A DNA stretch of 64,000 nucleotides from positions 29,932-93,931 of the forward strand of contig NZ_JAZHLI010000012.1 in the NCBI RefSeq assembly GCF_036549475.1. The letters run 5' to 3'. The notes beneath the pieces are model-generated. The model was not told where the DNA came from. It saw only the letters and a program-made list of their open reading frames with translations, and ran no database searches. This DNA is from Aurantimonas sp036549475 (GTDB lineage Bacteria > Pseudomonadota > Alphaproteobacteria > Rhizobiales > Rhizobiaceae). A program made the position numbers and the translations under genes. Below are positions 1 through 10,511 of this stretch, one piece after another (the stretch's first letter is position 1; each line of letters begins with the position of its first letter).

Positions 1-936
1 TCGGGGCTTGCCAACAGCAGCACCGGCGCCCTGGTGAAGGGCGTGCGCGGCGAGGATCTTGCCGACCTCACGCCGGTGGCGGACAACATCAGGCAGGGTA
101 CGCTCGACGGCTTCAGCGAGGGCGGCGGACTCGCCGTCGGCAGCCGGCTGGCCGAGGCGCTGGGGCTGCGGCTCGGCGACAACATCACCCTCGTCTCCCC
201 GGATGGGGACGTGACACCGTTCGGTACGGCACCGCGCGTCAAGGCCTATCCGGTCTCGGCGATCTTCGAGATCGGCCTGTCCGAATACGATGCCTCCTAT
301 GTCTACATGCCGCTCGCCGAAGCCCAGCTGTTCTTCAACCATGAGGGGCTGGCGCAGTCGGTGGAGATCTTCGTCGACGAACCCGACCGGGTGCAGGATC
401 TGCAGCGCACCATCGAGACCGCGGCGGGGCGTCCGAACTACACGGTGACCTGGCAGACCCAGAACCAGTCCTTCTTCTCGGCGCTGGAAGTCGAGCGCAA
501 CGTCATGTTCATCATCCTGACGCTGATCGTGCTGGTGGCGGCGCTCAACATCATCTCCGGCCTGTTCATGCTGGTGAAGGACAAGGGTCGCGACATCGCC
601 ATCCTGCGCACGATGGGTGCGACCCGGGGCGCGGTCATGCGCGTCTTCCTGATCACCGGTGCGTCGATCGGTTTCGCCGGCACGCTGGCGGGGCTGGTTC
701 TCGGCGTCGTCTTCTGCCTGAACATCGAGAACATCCGCCAGTTCTTCTCCTGGCTGTCGGGCACCATCCTGTTCAACCCGGAATTCTATTTCCTCAGCCA
801 GTTGCCGGCCGAGATCGATTCCGGCGAAGTCGTGCTGGTCGTGCTCATGGCGATCGGCCTTTCCTTCCTCGCGACGATCCTGCCGTCCTGGCAGGCCTCG
901 CGACTCGATCCGGTCGAGGCGCTGCGGTACGAATGA
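1..936 (+). CDS. LolC/LolE-family lipoprotein-releasing ABC permease, 5'-truncated by window edge
   Basis: The frame is open from base 1, so the gene starts outside the window and 311 C-terminal residues are visible. The fragment has the end of a periplasmic domain, then three hydrophobic segments (about residues 168-192, 216-241 and 279-301). After the first comes a cytosolic stretch containing RDIAILRTMGAT, and the protein ends LDPVEALRYE, both typical of the FtsX/MacB permease superfamily and of LolC/LolE. The neighbour LolD overlaps by 4 nt (ATGA). The pair would extract lipoproteins from the inner membrane for delivery to LolA. LolC versus LolE cannot be decided from the fragment. Confidence 0.92.
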   Translation, partial: SGLANSSTGALVKGVRGEDLADLTPVADNIRQGTLDGFSEGGGLAVGSRLAEALGLRLGDNITLVSPDGDVTPFGTAPRVKAYPVSAIFEIGLSEYDASYVYMPLAEAQLFFNHEGLAQSVEIFVDEPDRVQDLQRTIETAAGRPNYTVTWQTQNQSFFSALEVERNVMFIILTLIVLVAALNIISGLFMLVKDKGRDIAILRTMGATRGAVMRVFLITGASIGFAGTLAGLVLGVVFCLNIENIRQFFSWLSGTILFNPEFYFLSQLPAEIDSGEVVLVVLMAIGLSFLATILPSWQASRLDPVEALRYE

Positions 937-1628
937 TGACAGACACTTACGCGCTCCGGCTCGAAGCGGTCGGGCGGCATTTCGACCAGGGCGAAGACCG
1001 CCTGACGATTCTCGACGACGCGGCCGTCGGCGTCGCCGCCGGCGAGATGGTGGCGCTCGTCGCGCCATCGGGCGCCGGCAAGTCGACACTTCTCCACATC
1101 GCCGGCCTTCTGGAACGGCCCGATGCAGGCGAGGTCTATGTCGACGGCCAGGCCTGCGGCACGCTCGGTGACGACCGGCGGACCGAGATGCGGCGCCGGG
1201 CGATCGGCTTCGTCTACCAGTTCCATCACCTGCTGCCGGAATTCTCGGCGCTCGAGAACGTCATGATGCCGCAGATGATCCTGGGCCAGTCGCGCGCTTC
1301 GGCCGCGGAGCGGGGCAGGGAACTCCTCGACTACATGCGGATCGGCAAGCGCGCGGCACACCGGCCCGCCGAACTGTCGGGCGGCGAGCAGCAGCGTGTG
1401 GCCATCGCGCGGGCCGTCGCCAACGCCCCGCATGTCCTGCTCGCCGACGAGCCGACCGGCAATCTCGACCCGACGACGGCGGGCTACGTCTTCGACGCCC
1501 TGACGGCGCTGGTGCGCCAGTCGGGCGTGGCCGCCCTGATCGCCACCCACAATCACGAACTCGCCGCGCGCATGGACCGCGCGATCACGCTCGAGAACGG
1601 CAAGATCGTGCCCCTGCAGATCAGCTGA
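933..1628 (+). CDS. lolD: Lipoprotein-releasing system ATP-binding protein LolD
   Basis: 231 residues, the normal LolD length. Walker A is APSGAGKST (about 44-52), the ABC signature is LSGGEQQRV (about 148-156) and Walker B with the D-loop is LLADEPTGNLD (about 169-179). The stretch FHHLLPEFSALENV just after the Q-loop is characteristic of LolD and separates it from other MacB-type ATPases. The start overlaps the permease stop by 4 nt, so translation is probably coupled. It supplies ATP hydrolysis to the lipoprotein-releasing permease in the inner membrane. Confidence 0.95.
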   Translation: MMTDTYALRLEAVGRHFDQGEDRLTILDDAAVGVAAGEMVALVAPSGAGKSTLLHIAGLLERPDAGEVYVDGQACGTLGDDRRTEMRRRAIGFVYQFHHLLPEFSALENVMMPQMILGQSRASAAERGRELLDYMRIGKRAAHRPAELSGGEQQRVAIARAVANAPHVLLADEPTGNLDPTTAGYVFDALTALVRQSGVAALIATHNHELAARMDRAITLENGKIVPLQIS

Positions 1629-1739
1629 CACACTGTCGGTAGCGGACACGCCTGCCGTGCACGATTCTTCGAGCGCCGGACACGATCCGGCCGTATCCTG
1701 CCCGCGAATTCATCCTGTGAACGGATCGGGGGGCACGCC

Positions 1740-2669
1740 ATGGGCGCGATTGGCATTCATCACGTGACGGCGATCGCCGGGCCGGCGCTTCGCAATCTCG
1801 ACTTCTACACGCGTACGCTGGGGCTTCGCCTCGTCAAGAAGACCGTCAATTTCGACGATCCGGGCACCTATCACCTTTACTACGGCGACGAGGCCGGGCA
1901 ACCGGGCACGATCCTGACCTTCTTTCCGTGGGACCACGCGGCACCCGGACGGCTCGGCGTGGGCGAGACCCAGGAGATCGTCTTTTGCGTGCCCGAAGCG
2001 GCGATCGGTTTCTGGAGCCACCGGATGATCGAAAAGGGCGTGCCGCACGAGCCGCTGATCAAGCGTTTTGGCGAGACGGTGCTGGCCTTCCGCGATCCTG
2101 ACGGCATGCGTCTTGCCCTGGTTGCCCGCTCCGGCGTCGACGCCGCGTCCGGCAGGAGCACGCCGGATATCCCGGCCGACCACGCCATTCGCGGCTTTCA
2201 CGGCGTCAGCCTCCTGATCGAGGAGGCCCAGCCGACGGCAGCGATCCTCACCGACGTGCTGGGTTTTCGCGAAACGGCGCGGGAGAACTCCCTCATCCGC
2301 TTCACCGGCGATGCCGCGTTCGGTCGCATCGTCGATCTGCGGGCGGTCGGCGGCTTCCTGAAGCCGAGGTTCGGTGCCGGAACCGTCCACCATGTCGCCT
2401 TCCGCGCCGCCGACGATGCCGCACAGGCCAAGATGGTCCGCAAGCTGGCGGACAACCACGGCATCACCGCGACGGAGCAGAAGGACCGCAATTACTTCCG
2501 CTCGGTCTATTTCCACGAACCGGGTCACATCCTGTTCGAGATCGCCACGGATGCGCCGGGGTTTGCCATCGACGAGGCACCGGCCGAACTCGGACAGGCG
2601 CTCAAGCTCCCGCCATTCCTGGAGGAGCGGCGCGCCGAGATCGAATCGCGCCTGCCCGACCTGGGATGA
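1740..2669 (+). CDS. VOC-family ring-cleaving dioxygenase-like protein (glyoxalase fold)
   Basis: 309 residues with two vicinal-oxygen-chelate halves. The N-terminal half opens with GIHHVTAIAG, with the first likely metal-ligand histidine, and the second half begins near residue 157 with GFHGVSLLIEE and continues to VHHVAFRA. FHEPGHILFEIATD near residue 260 supplies the final Glu ligand region. This architecture matches the MhqO/YdfO-like ring-cleaving dioxygenases that act on quinone or hydroquinone-type aromatics in Firmicutes and proteobacteria. The substrate here is unknown. A GGGGGG-containing ribosome site lies just before the ATG. It appears to be a single-gene unit. Confidence 0.82.
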   Translation: MGAIGIHHVTAIAGPALRNLDFYTRTLGLRLVKKTVNFDDPGTYHLYYGDEAGQPGTILTFFPWDHAAPGRLGVGETQEIVFCVPEAAIGFWSHRMIEKGVPHEPLIKRFGETVLAFRDPDGMRLALVARSGVDAASGRSTPDIPADHAIRGFHGVSLLIEEAQPTAAILTDVLGFRETARENSLIRFTGDAAFGRIVDLRAVGGFLKPRFGAGTVHHVAFRAADDAAQAKMVRKLADNHGITATEQKDRNYFRSVYFHEPGHILFEIATDAPGFAIDEAPAELGQALKLPPFLEERRAEIESRLPDLG

Positions 2670-2988
2670 GCGGCAGCGTCGCTTCGTGAATGTCGGCTCG
2701 TAGCTTTGCCGGCGCACTTCATGCGCTGCCGCAGCATGAGCCGGCAAGGCATTGGTCCGACGGGGCGACAGTGGACCCGCACGCTCTCTTGATCCCGTGT
2801 CTTCAGCTGAACGGACCTGAACGACGATCCGCCGTTTTCGGGTAAGGCGTGCGCACGCCTTCGACCGGAATCCCCGTCGGGGGCGGCCCGGAGGTGTCGC
2901 CCGCGGAATTGGATGCTATGACGCAGCCATTCCCTCGGTTCGTGCATGATCCTGCAGGAACCCCGTCAGACATTGAGCGAGCGCTTTC
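2670..2988. other. 319-bp intergenic region with an interrupted stem-loop and an 18-bp perfect palindrome
   Basis: No convincing gene. At 2706-2747 TTGCCGGC pairs with GCCGGCAA, and an inner TCATGC/GCATGA stem sits inside, giving a long interrupted hairpin without a T-run. It follows the VOC gene by about 37 nt and could be a weak terminator. At 2844-2861 there is a perfect palindrome, AAGGCGTGCGCACGCCTT, about 130 bp before otnK, which could be an operator. Confidence 0.45.
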
Positions 2989-4245
2989 ATGATCCTTGGC
3001 TGCATCGGCGACGACTTCACCGGCTCCTCCGACCTTGCCAACACCCTTGCCAAGGGTGGCATGCGCACGGTCCAGTATAGCGGCGTACCCAGCGTGGATG
3101 CGGCGCCGGACGTGGAAGCGGGCGTGGTCGCGCTGAAATCGCGCACGATCGCGGTGGACGAGGCCATCCGCCAGTCGCTCGCGGCACTGGAATGGCTGCG
3201 CAGTCAGGGCTGCCGGCAGTTCTTCTTCAAATACTGCTCGACCTTCGATTCCACCGACGAGGGCAATATCGGCCCGGTCGCAGAAGCTCTTGCAAAGGCG
3301 CTCGGTGCCGGCGCCGTGATCGTCTGTCCGGCCTTTCCGGCGACCGGACGCACGGTCTACCAGGGACATCTCTTCGTCAACGACAAGCTCCTGTCGGAAT
3401 CGGGCATGGAGAATCATCCGCTGACCCCGATGCGCGACGCGGATCTGCGCCGGGTGTTGGCGCGCCAGACGGATGTGCCGGTTGCCCACGTGCCCTATGG
3501 TGTTGTGGCAAATGGCGAGGATGCGATTGCCAACGCCCTGCGCCATGCGGCCAAGGACGGTCTCTGCTTCGTCGTCACCGACGCCGTGCTCGACGACGAT
3601 CTCCACGCCATCGGTCATGCGGCGCGGGATCTGCCGCTGATCACCGGCGGTTCGGGCATCGCCCTCGGCCTGCCGGAGAATTTCCGTGGGCAGGGGCTGA
3701 TCGGTTCGGCGACCTCCTCCTGGGCGGGCGTGGTGGGCCGCGCGGCCGCACTGGCCGGCTCGGTCTCGGCCGCGACGCGCCGGCAGGTCGCCGTTCATCG
3801 GGACGCCGGCCACCCGGCCTTCGAATTGCGGGCCGATGCGGTGATGGCCGGCGAGGTGACGGCGGCGTCGCTGACCGAATGGGTGATGCGGCAATCCGGC
3901 GTGCCGCTGGTCTATTCGTCGGCCGATCCCGAGACCGTGGCCGCTGCGCAGAAGCGCCATGGCAAGGAGGCCATCGCCACCGCGATCGAGGAGCTATTTG
4001 CCGCAACGGCCGCAGCGCTGGTCGAAGCCGGTATCACGCGGCTGGTGTCGGCAGGCGGCGAGACCTCCGGCGCGGTGGTTACCGGGCTGGGCGTCCAGTC
4101 GCTGGAAATCGGCCCGGAGATCGACCCGGGCGTGCCGGCGGTGCGAGTCGAGGGCCGCGAACTGGCGCTGGCGCTGAAGTCCGGCAATTTCGGTGCCGAC
4201 GATTTCTTCGCCAAGGCGGCAGCGCGCCTGGGAGGCGAGGCATGA
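2989..4245 (+). CDS. otnK: Four-carbon acid sugar kinase family protein (3-oxo-tetronate kinase, OtnK)
   Basis: 418 residues, full length for the DUF1537 family. The N-terminus LGCIGDDFTGSSDLAN carries the conserved DDxTG motif of the sugar-acid binding domain, and the C-terminal half has the nucleotide-binding segment VSAGGETSGAVVTGLG (about 350-365). OtnK enzymes phosphorylate 3-oxo-tetronates at O4 to feed the partner decarboxylase. The next gene overlaps by 4 nt (ATGA) and is an OtnC-type class II aldolase, which supports this subfamily over threonate kinase DtnK. No OtnI isomerase or tetronate dehydrogenase is adjacent, so the upstream step must be encoded elsewhere. Confidence 0.88.
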   Translation: MILGCIGDDFTGSSDLANTLAKGGMRTVQYSGVPSVDAAPDVEAGVVALKSRTIAVDEAIRQSLAALEWLRSQGCRQFFFKYCSTFDSTDEGNIGPVAEALAKALGAGAVIVCPAFPATGRTVYQGHLFVNDKLLSESGMENHPLTPMRDADLRRVLARQTDVPVAHVPYGVVANGEDAIANALRHAAKDGLCFVVTDAVLDDDLHAIGHAARDLPLITGGSGIALGLPENFRGQGLIGSATSSWAGVVGRAAALAGSVSAATRRQVAVHRDAGHPAFELRADAVMAGEVTAASLTEWVMRQSGVPLVYSSADPETVAAAQKRHGKEAIATAIEELFAATAAALVEAGITRLVSAGGETSGAVVTGLGVQSLEIGPEIDPGVPAVRVEGRELALALKSGNFGADDFFAKAAARLGGEA

Positions 4246-4883
4246 GCGTGGAAGCCCGGCTTCGCGAGGACATCTGCCGCTTCGCCAGATCCATGTTCGA
4301 CCGGGGCCTGACCTGCGGCTCCAGCGGCAACATTTCGGCGCGGCTCGCCGACGGCACCATCCTTGTCACACCGACCGGCTCGTCCTTCGGCTTCCTCGAT
4401 CCGGCGCGCATCTCGCGCCTGGACGACAGCTTCCAGCATCTGTCCGGCGACGAGCCGACCAAGGAGATCCCGCTCCACAGCGCCTTCTACGAGACGCGCC
4501 GGGCGACGACCGGCGCGGTGGTGCATCTCCACAGCACCCATTCGGTGGCGTTGTCGATTCTGCCCGACACGGACCCGGACGACGTCCTGCCGCCGCTGAC
4601 TGCATATTCGGTGATGAAGCTCGGCCGCGTGAAGCTCTTGCCGTATTTCATGCCGGGCGACCCGGCTATGGGGCAGGCCGTGCGCGGTCTGGCCGGCAAG
4701 CGCTCGGCGGTGCTCCTGGCCAATCACGGGCCCGTCGTGGCGGGAACCGAGCTGGCGGCGACCGTCTACGCTATGGAAGAACTGGAGGAGACGGCACGTC
4801 TGGCGATCCTGACCCGCGGGCTCGATCCACGGGGCCTGACGGCGGAGCAGCGCAGCCTGCTGGAGGACAAGCACCCGCATTGA
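4242..4883 (+). CDS. otnC: 3-oxo-tetronate 4-phosphate decarboxylase (class II aldolase/adducin family, OtnC)
   Basis: 213 residues counting from the ATG that overlaps the kinase stop; the frame is open far upstream but that part is a shadow. The aldolase/adducin fold is shown by SSGNISARL, TPTGSSFG, the zinc-ligand pair in VVHLHSTHS and the further histidine in LANHGPVV. Glu in PTKEIPLH is the expected catalytic acid. It should decarboxylate 3-oxo-tetronate 4-phosphate to dihydroxyacetone phosphate, joining the product of OtnK to glycolysis. Translational coupling to otnK is likely. Confidence 0.88.
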   Translation: MSVEARLREDICRFARSMFDRGLTCGSSGNISARLADGTILVTPTGSSFGFLDPARISRLDDSFQHLSGDEPTKEIPLHSAFYETRRATTGAVVHLHSTHSVALSILPDTDPDDVLPPLTAYSVMKLGRVKLLPYFMPGDPAMGQAVRGLAGKRSAVLLANHGPVVAGTELAATVYAMEELEETARLAILTRGLDPRGLTAEQRSLLEDKHPH

Positions 4884-4937
4884 ATGTCACGTTACCGTGC
4901 TGAATTTATACTGCTTTAATGTGATCGGTCGTTGCGT

Positions 4938-5147
4938 ATGCAACATTGGCGCATGATCGAAAAGCGCCCCGTGACGAAGTTGCAGGATCCCACGCCTCCG
5001 GCAGGCGATGGGACAAAAAAGCTGAACCTGAATCGGCAGCGAACCGACGTGGATCGCGCCCTGTCGGCGGGCTTTTCGGAAGATGAAGTCCGCTTCATGC
5101 TCGACCTGCCCGAGCCCGACCTGCCCGAAGAGGGCGAGGCGCGGTAG
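4938..5147 (+). CDS. Small hypothetical protein, charged
   Basis: 69 residues from the ATG at 4938; an in-frame TTG lies two codons earlier and another ATG at 4953. The product is polar, with an acidic C-terminal tail rich in Pro-Glu-Asp (LPEPDLPEEGEA) and no membrane segment. The upstream 50 bp are AT-rich for this genome and include TTTATACT, so a promoter is plausible. I do not recognise the family. It could form a unit with the next small gene. Confidence 0.55.
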   Translation: MQHWRMIEKRPVTKLQDPTPPAGDGTKKLNLNRQRTDVDRALSAGFSEDEVRFMLDLPEPDLPEEGEAR

Positions 5148-5229
5148 GCCAGGGAATGGAACCTGGACGCATGGGAAGCATTGCTGAGCGCCAGCGCGCA
5201 AGCAGCCTCATCATGCGAAAGGTCGATTC

Positions 5230-5442
5230 ATGGCTCTTCTGAAAATCGCCAGCACCGACGGGATCATCGAACTCAGCGACGGGACGCGCTGGCGGATCCT
5301 GCCGGGACAGGGCAGCGTATCCGGCCGGTGGCTCGAGGGCACGGACATTACCGTGGCTCCGCATCCCGAGCGCGGCGAGGGCCATGCCCATCTTGACAAC
5401 ATCAGCGCCGGCGAAGGCGTCGACGCCATTCCCGAAGCCTGA
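5230..5442 (+). CDS. Small conserved-looking hypothetical protein
   Basis: 70 residues, beginning LLKIASTDGIIELSDGTRWRI, a compact beta-rich pattern. It has no membrane segment or signal peptide. It sits just upstream of a perfect 17-bp inverted repeat with T-runs at both ends, which marks the end of a transcript. Function not recognised. Confidence 0.6.
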   Translation: MALLKIASTDGIIELSDGTRWRILPGQGSVSGRWLEGTDITVAPHPERGEGHAHLDNISAGEGVDAIPEA

Positions 5443-5460
5443 TCGGCCGACAGGTAGCCG

Positions 5461-5503
5461 AACGAAAGACGGCGGCACCTTCTGGATGCCGCCGTCTTTC
5501 GTT
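5461..5503. terminator. Bidirectional intrinsic terminator between the small + gene and nadE
   Basis: AACGAAAGACGGCGGCA (5461-5477) and its exact reverse complement (5487-5503) are separated by a 9-nt loop. The GACGGCGGCA stem is followed by TCTTTCGTT on either strand. It lies between the stops of convergent genes ending at 5442 (+) and 5541 (-). Confidence 0.88.
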
Positions 5504-5540
5504 CACAGGCGCCCGAGATCCTGTCGTTTTGCGTATTTCC

Positions 5541-7616
<2,076 letters not shown>

Positions 7617-7774
7617 TTCATCATCTCCTCGAGCATGTCCACCGCCGTTCGTAAGCAAGCGTTGCGCATCGGTCCACGTCCGATATCGCCGAACTGCTCG
7701 GTGATAGCCGTTTGCGGATGCCGAACCGGTGACCGGGACAGCGTCACCCTCCCATTATCGGCGATCCCTCACGG

Positions 7775-10279
7775 TCAGCCGGTGCGCACGCCTTTCGTGG
7801 CGTCCCGCGCATTGTCCTCGCGCCGAGCCCGGGCGATCGCCTCGATCTCGGCGCGCAACTGGGGATGCAGCGACAGGAAGCGGCGGAAGTCGGTCCGCGA
7901 CAGGCGCAGCATCGTGCTGTAGGCGATCGCCGTCACGTCGGCCTGGCGCCGCAGGTCGAGAAGCAGTGCCATTTCGCCGACGATGTCGCCGCGCCCGAGC
8001 CTGACGAGGCTGTTGCCGGTATCGATCTCCACCGCGCCCGACGAGATGAAGTACGCCGCGTCGCCAAACTCGCCGCGGCGGATGATCCGCATGCCCGGCG
8101 CCGCGACGAAGGGCGTCATCAGCCGCGCCAGTTCGTTGCGTTCGCGGTGGCTCAACCCAGCGAAGATATCGGTCCGGTCGATGAGCCTGCGGGTGTCCAG
8201 ACCGAGATCGAGGGGCGGGCTGAGCGCCGTCAGGTCGCCGCGTCGCGCGACGCTGCGGCGTACGTCGCGCTCGATCTCCTTGCTGATTACCCCCGACCGG
8301 CGCAGCCGCACGATCTCGGCGATCTCCAGAGCCCGCGCTGCGCGCAGGACGAAGCAGCGCTCGAGCTCGGCGACATAGGCGGGATATGGCAGGCGCACCG
8401 CATCGATCTCGCGTTCGACGCGCGCTTGTCGCTTGTCGAGAATGTCCAGGACCGCCACGATCGTCGGCTCGCCGAGGACCGGCTGCAGTTCAGTCGTGGC
8501 GATCTGCCGGAGCCTCGCCAGCACCATCGAGATCTCGATCAGTTGCTCGAAGCGCAGCGCCAGGCGCGTCGACAGATAATGGCTGCGGCCGAGCCGGCGC
8601 TGCAGCAAGAAGGCCATCCGGCCCGACCAGTGGAACCGGGTCTCTTCGTCGTCTGCAGCGCCATAACCGGCGACGCCGCCATGGCGCACCTTTTCGAGCC
8701 GTGCCCGCGTGGCGGTGTTCAGACGTCGGGCAACCCGCGGCGCCAGGATCCCGTCGGCGAAATGGTCGAGGACCAGTTCGCGTTCTCGCGCCGTCAACGC
8801 GACAAGGGCGATGGCCGTGCGCCCCTCCAGCGGCAGGACCTCGGATGGGCTGTCTGCGCCCGTCTCCGCCACCTTCATGACCGCGGCCGTGTCTGCCTCG
8901 ACTGCGGGCGCGTCGCTCCCGAAGCGCGCCGACATGTCGGCGGCAAAGCGCTGGACCCGGGCGGAGGTGACGCTGAGCGCCAGGTCGCGCAGGGCCCGAT
9001 CGATGCCCGACAGCCGGTCGAGCCCCAGGGTGCGGATCAGCGGCCGCAGCGTCGTCCCCTGCACGAACAGCGTCATGAGCGTGTAGCCGGTGGCCAGCGT
9101 CACCACGAAGGCGGCGACGGGACGCGGGACGGCCTCGTTCTCGCTGACCGCCAGGGCCAGGGTCAGGGTCATCGATCCGCGCAGGCCGCCCCACAGGACG
9201 ACGACGCGATAGGGGCGGGAGATCGTCGACGAAAGCCCGTAGTGGCTGAGCAGCGGCAGGAGGCCGAACAGCACCATCGCCCGGGTGACGAGGGTGGCGA
9301 CAAAGATGACCAGCATCAGCAGGACGTCGAAGGGGGTCAGATCCGCCATCATCTGCGGGATGAGCAGCGATGTCAGGACGAAGACGAGGATCGCCGCCCA
9401 GGAGGCGAGCTGCTGCCATGTGTTGTCGAGGTGATGCCAGAGATCGCGGGTGATGCGTGCCGGCGACAGGCTGGCGAGCGCCACCCCGGCCGTGGCCACG
9501 GCGATGATCCCGGAGACGTGCAGGACATGCTCTGCGACCCAGAAGGACAGATAGGGCAGGGCGAGGCTCAGCGAGACGGCCGTGACATGGTCGTCGCCGA
9601 TCAGCCGCAGCAGCTGGAGGTAGAGGCGCGCCGTCAGATAGCCCAGAATGCCGCCGCCGATGGGCAGGAAGAGAAGGCTCAGCGCCGCGCCCGACAGCGT
9701 CACCGAGCCGGGCGACACGATGGCGGCGGAGAAGATCAGGAACAGCGAGATCGCCAGCGCGTCGTTGAACAGGCTTTCGCCCTCCACGAGGCGGGTCAGC
9801 CGTTCGGGTGCGCCGACGTCGCGGAAGATGGCGATGACCGCCACCGGGTCCGTCGTCGCCACGAGCGCGGCCAAGAGCAGGCAGGCCAGCAGCGGCATGC
9901 CCGCGATGGGCCACAGCGCCAGCGCCACGCCGAAGGTCGCCACCAGCACCGCCACGAGGGCGAGCAGGATGATCGGCAGCAGATCCTCGCGGACCCGCTG
10001 CATGTCGACCACCAGCGCGCTCTGGAAGATCAGCGTCGGCAGCAGGACGTAGAGAAAGAGGCTGGAGCCCACCGGCAGGTCGGTGATGAGCACGGCGAGG
10101 TCGACCGGCAGCAGGGTACCCGGATGATTGAGCGAATAGAGGCTGGCAAAACCGAGCCCGGCGCCGCCCAGCGCCAGGAGGATCGACACCGGCAGCCGAA
10201 GCCGGGTGGCCAGCGGCCGCGCCAGCGCCCCGAAGGCGACGAGCGTGGCGATGAGGACGACGATATTGGGAACGTTCAT
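7775..10279 (-). CDS. CPA1-type Na+/H+ antiporter with C-terminal cyclic-nucleotide-binding domain
   Basis: 834 residues. The first ~420 hold about twelve hydrophobic segments. FNDALAISLFLIF follows VEGESL (about residues 166-182), the ion-site helix of NhaP/NHE-like exchangers, and an ATTDPVAV element (about 140-147) precedes it. A long soluble region follows, ending in a cNMP-binding fold (about 695-815) with IIRRGEFGDAAYFI and GDIVGEMALLLDL. The usual R-S/T-A after that motif is here RRQAD, so ligand binding may differ. The role is probably pH or sodium homeostasis at the inner membrane. It is monocistronic as far as visible, divergent from the deaminase gene. Confidence 0.9.
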   Translation of the reverse strand: MNVPNIVVLIATLVAFGALARPLATRLRLPVSILLALGGAGLGFASLYSLNHPGTLLPVDLAVLITDLPVGSSLFLYVLLPTLIFQSALVVDMQRVREDLLPIILLALVAVLVATFGVALALWPIAGMPLLACLLLAALVATTDPVAVIAIFRDVGAPERLTRLVEGESLFNDALAISLFLIFSAAIVSPGSVTLSGAALSLLFLPIGGGILGYLTARLYLQLLRLIGDDHVTAVSLSLALPYLSFWVAEHVLHVSGIIAVATAGVALASLSPARITRDLWHHLDNTWQQLASWAAILVFVLTSLLIPQMMADLTPFDVLLMLVIFVATLVTRAMVLFGLLPLLSHYGLSSTISRPYRVVVLWGGLRGSMTLTLALAVSENEAVPRPVAAFVVTLATGYTLMTLFVQGTTLRPLIRTLGLDRLSGIDRALRDLALSVTSARVQRFAADMSARFGSDAPAVEADTAAVMKVAETGADSPSEVLPLEGRTAIALVALTARERELVLDHFADGILAPRVARRLNTATRARLEKVRHGGVAGYGAADDEETRFHWSGRMAFLLQRRLGRSHYLSTRLALRFEQLIEISMVLARLRQIATTELQPVLGEPTIVAVLDILDKRQARVEREIDAVRLPYPAYVAELERCFVLRAARALEIAEIVRLRRSGVISKEIERDVRRSVARRGDLTALSPPLDLGLDTRRLIDRTDIFAGLSHRERNELARLMTPFVAAPGMRIIRRGEFGDAAYFISSGAVEIDTGNSLVRLGRGDIVGEMALLLDLRRQADVTAIAYSTMLRLSRTDFRRFLSLHPQLRAEIEAIARARREDNARDATKGVRTG

Positions 10280-10511
10280 GGCGGCGTCACCGACACTTCA
10301 GGACTCCGCTTCCGCCGTCATCTTCCGAAACGTTAGCGGCGCGCCGTGGCACTCGCAAGCTGCGGGCGCGGTGCCGCACGGCCGAGGTCTCATCCTTCGG
10401 AGGTCGAGTCTGGCCTGTGGGTTTTTCTTGAGCGCCCGCATCTCCCATCGACATCGGCGCCCCGCGGCATCAAAACGGGCGCGACGACGACGAAAGAGGA
10501 CCGGCCGCCCG

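Noticed and set aside
7865..10336. 823-residue + strand open frame opposite the Na+/H+ antiporter
   Set aside because: It mirrors the antiporter in codon phase, is Arg/Gln/Glu-rich and lacks any known motif; such long shadows are normal in GC-rich DNA.
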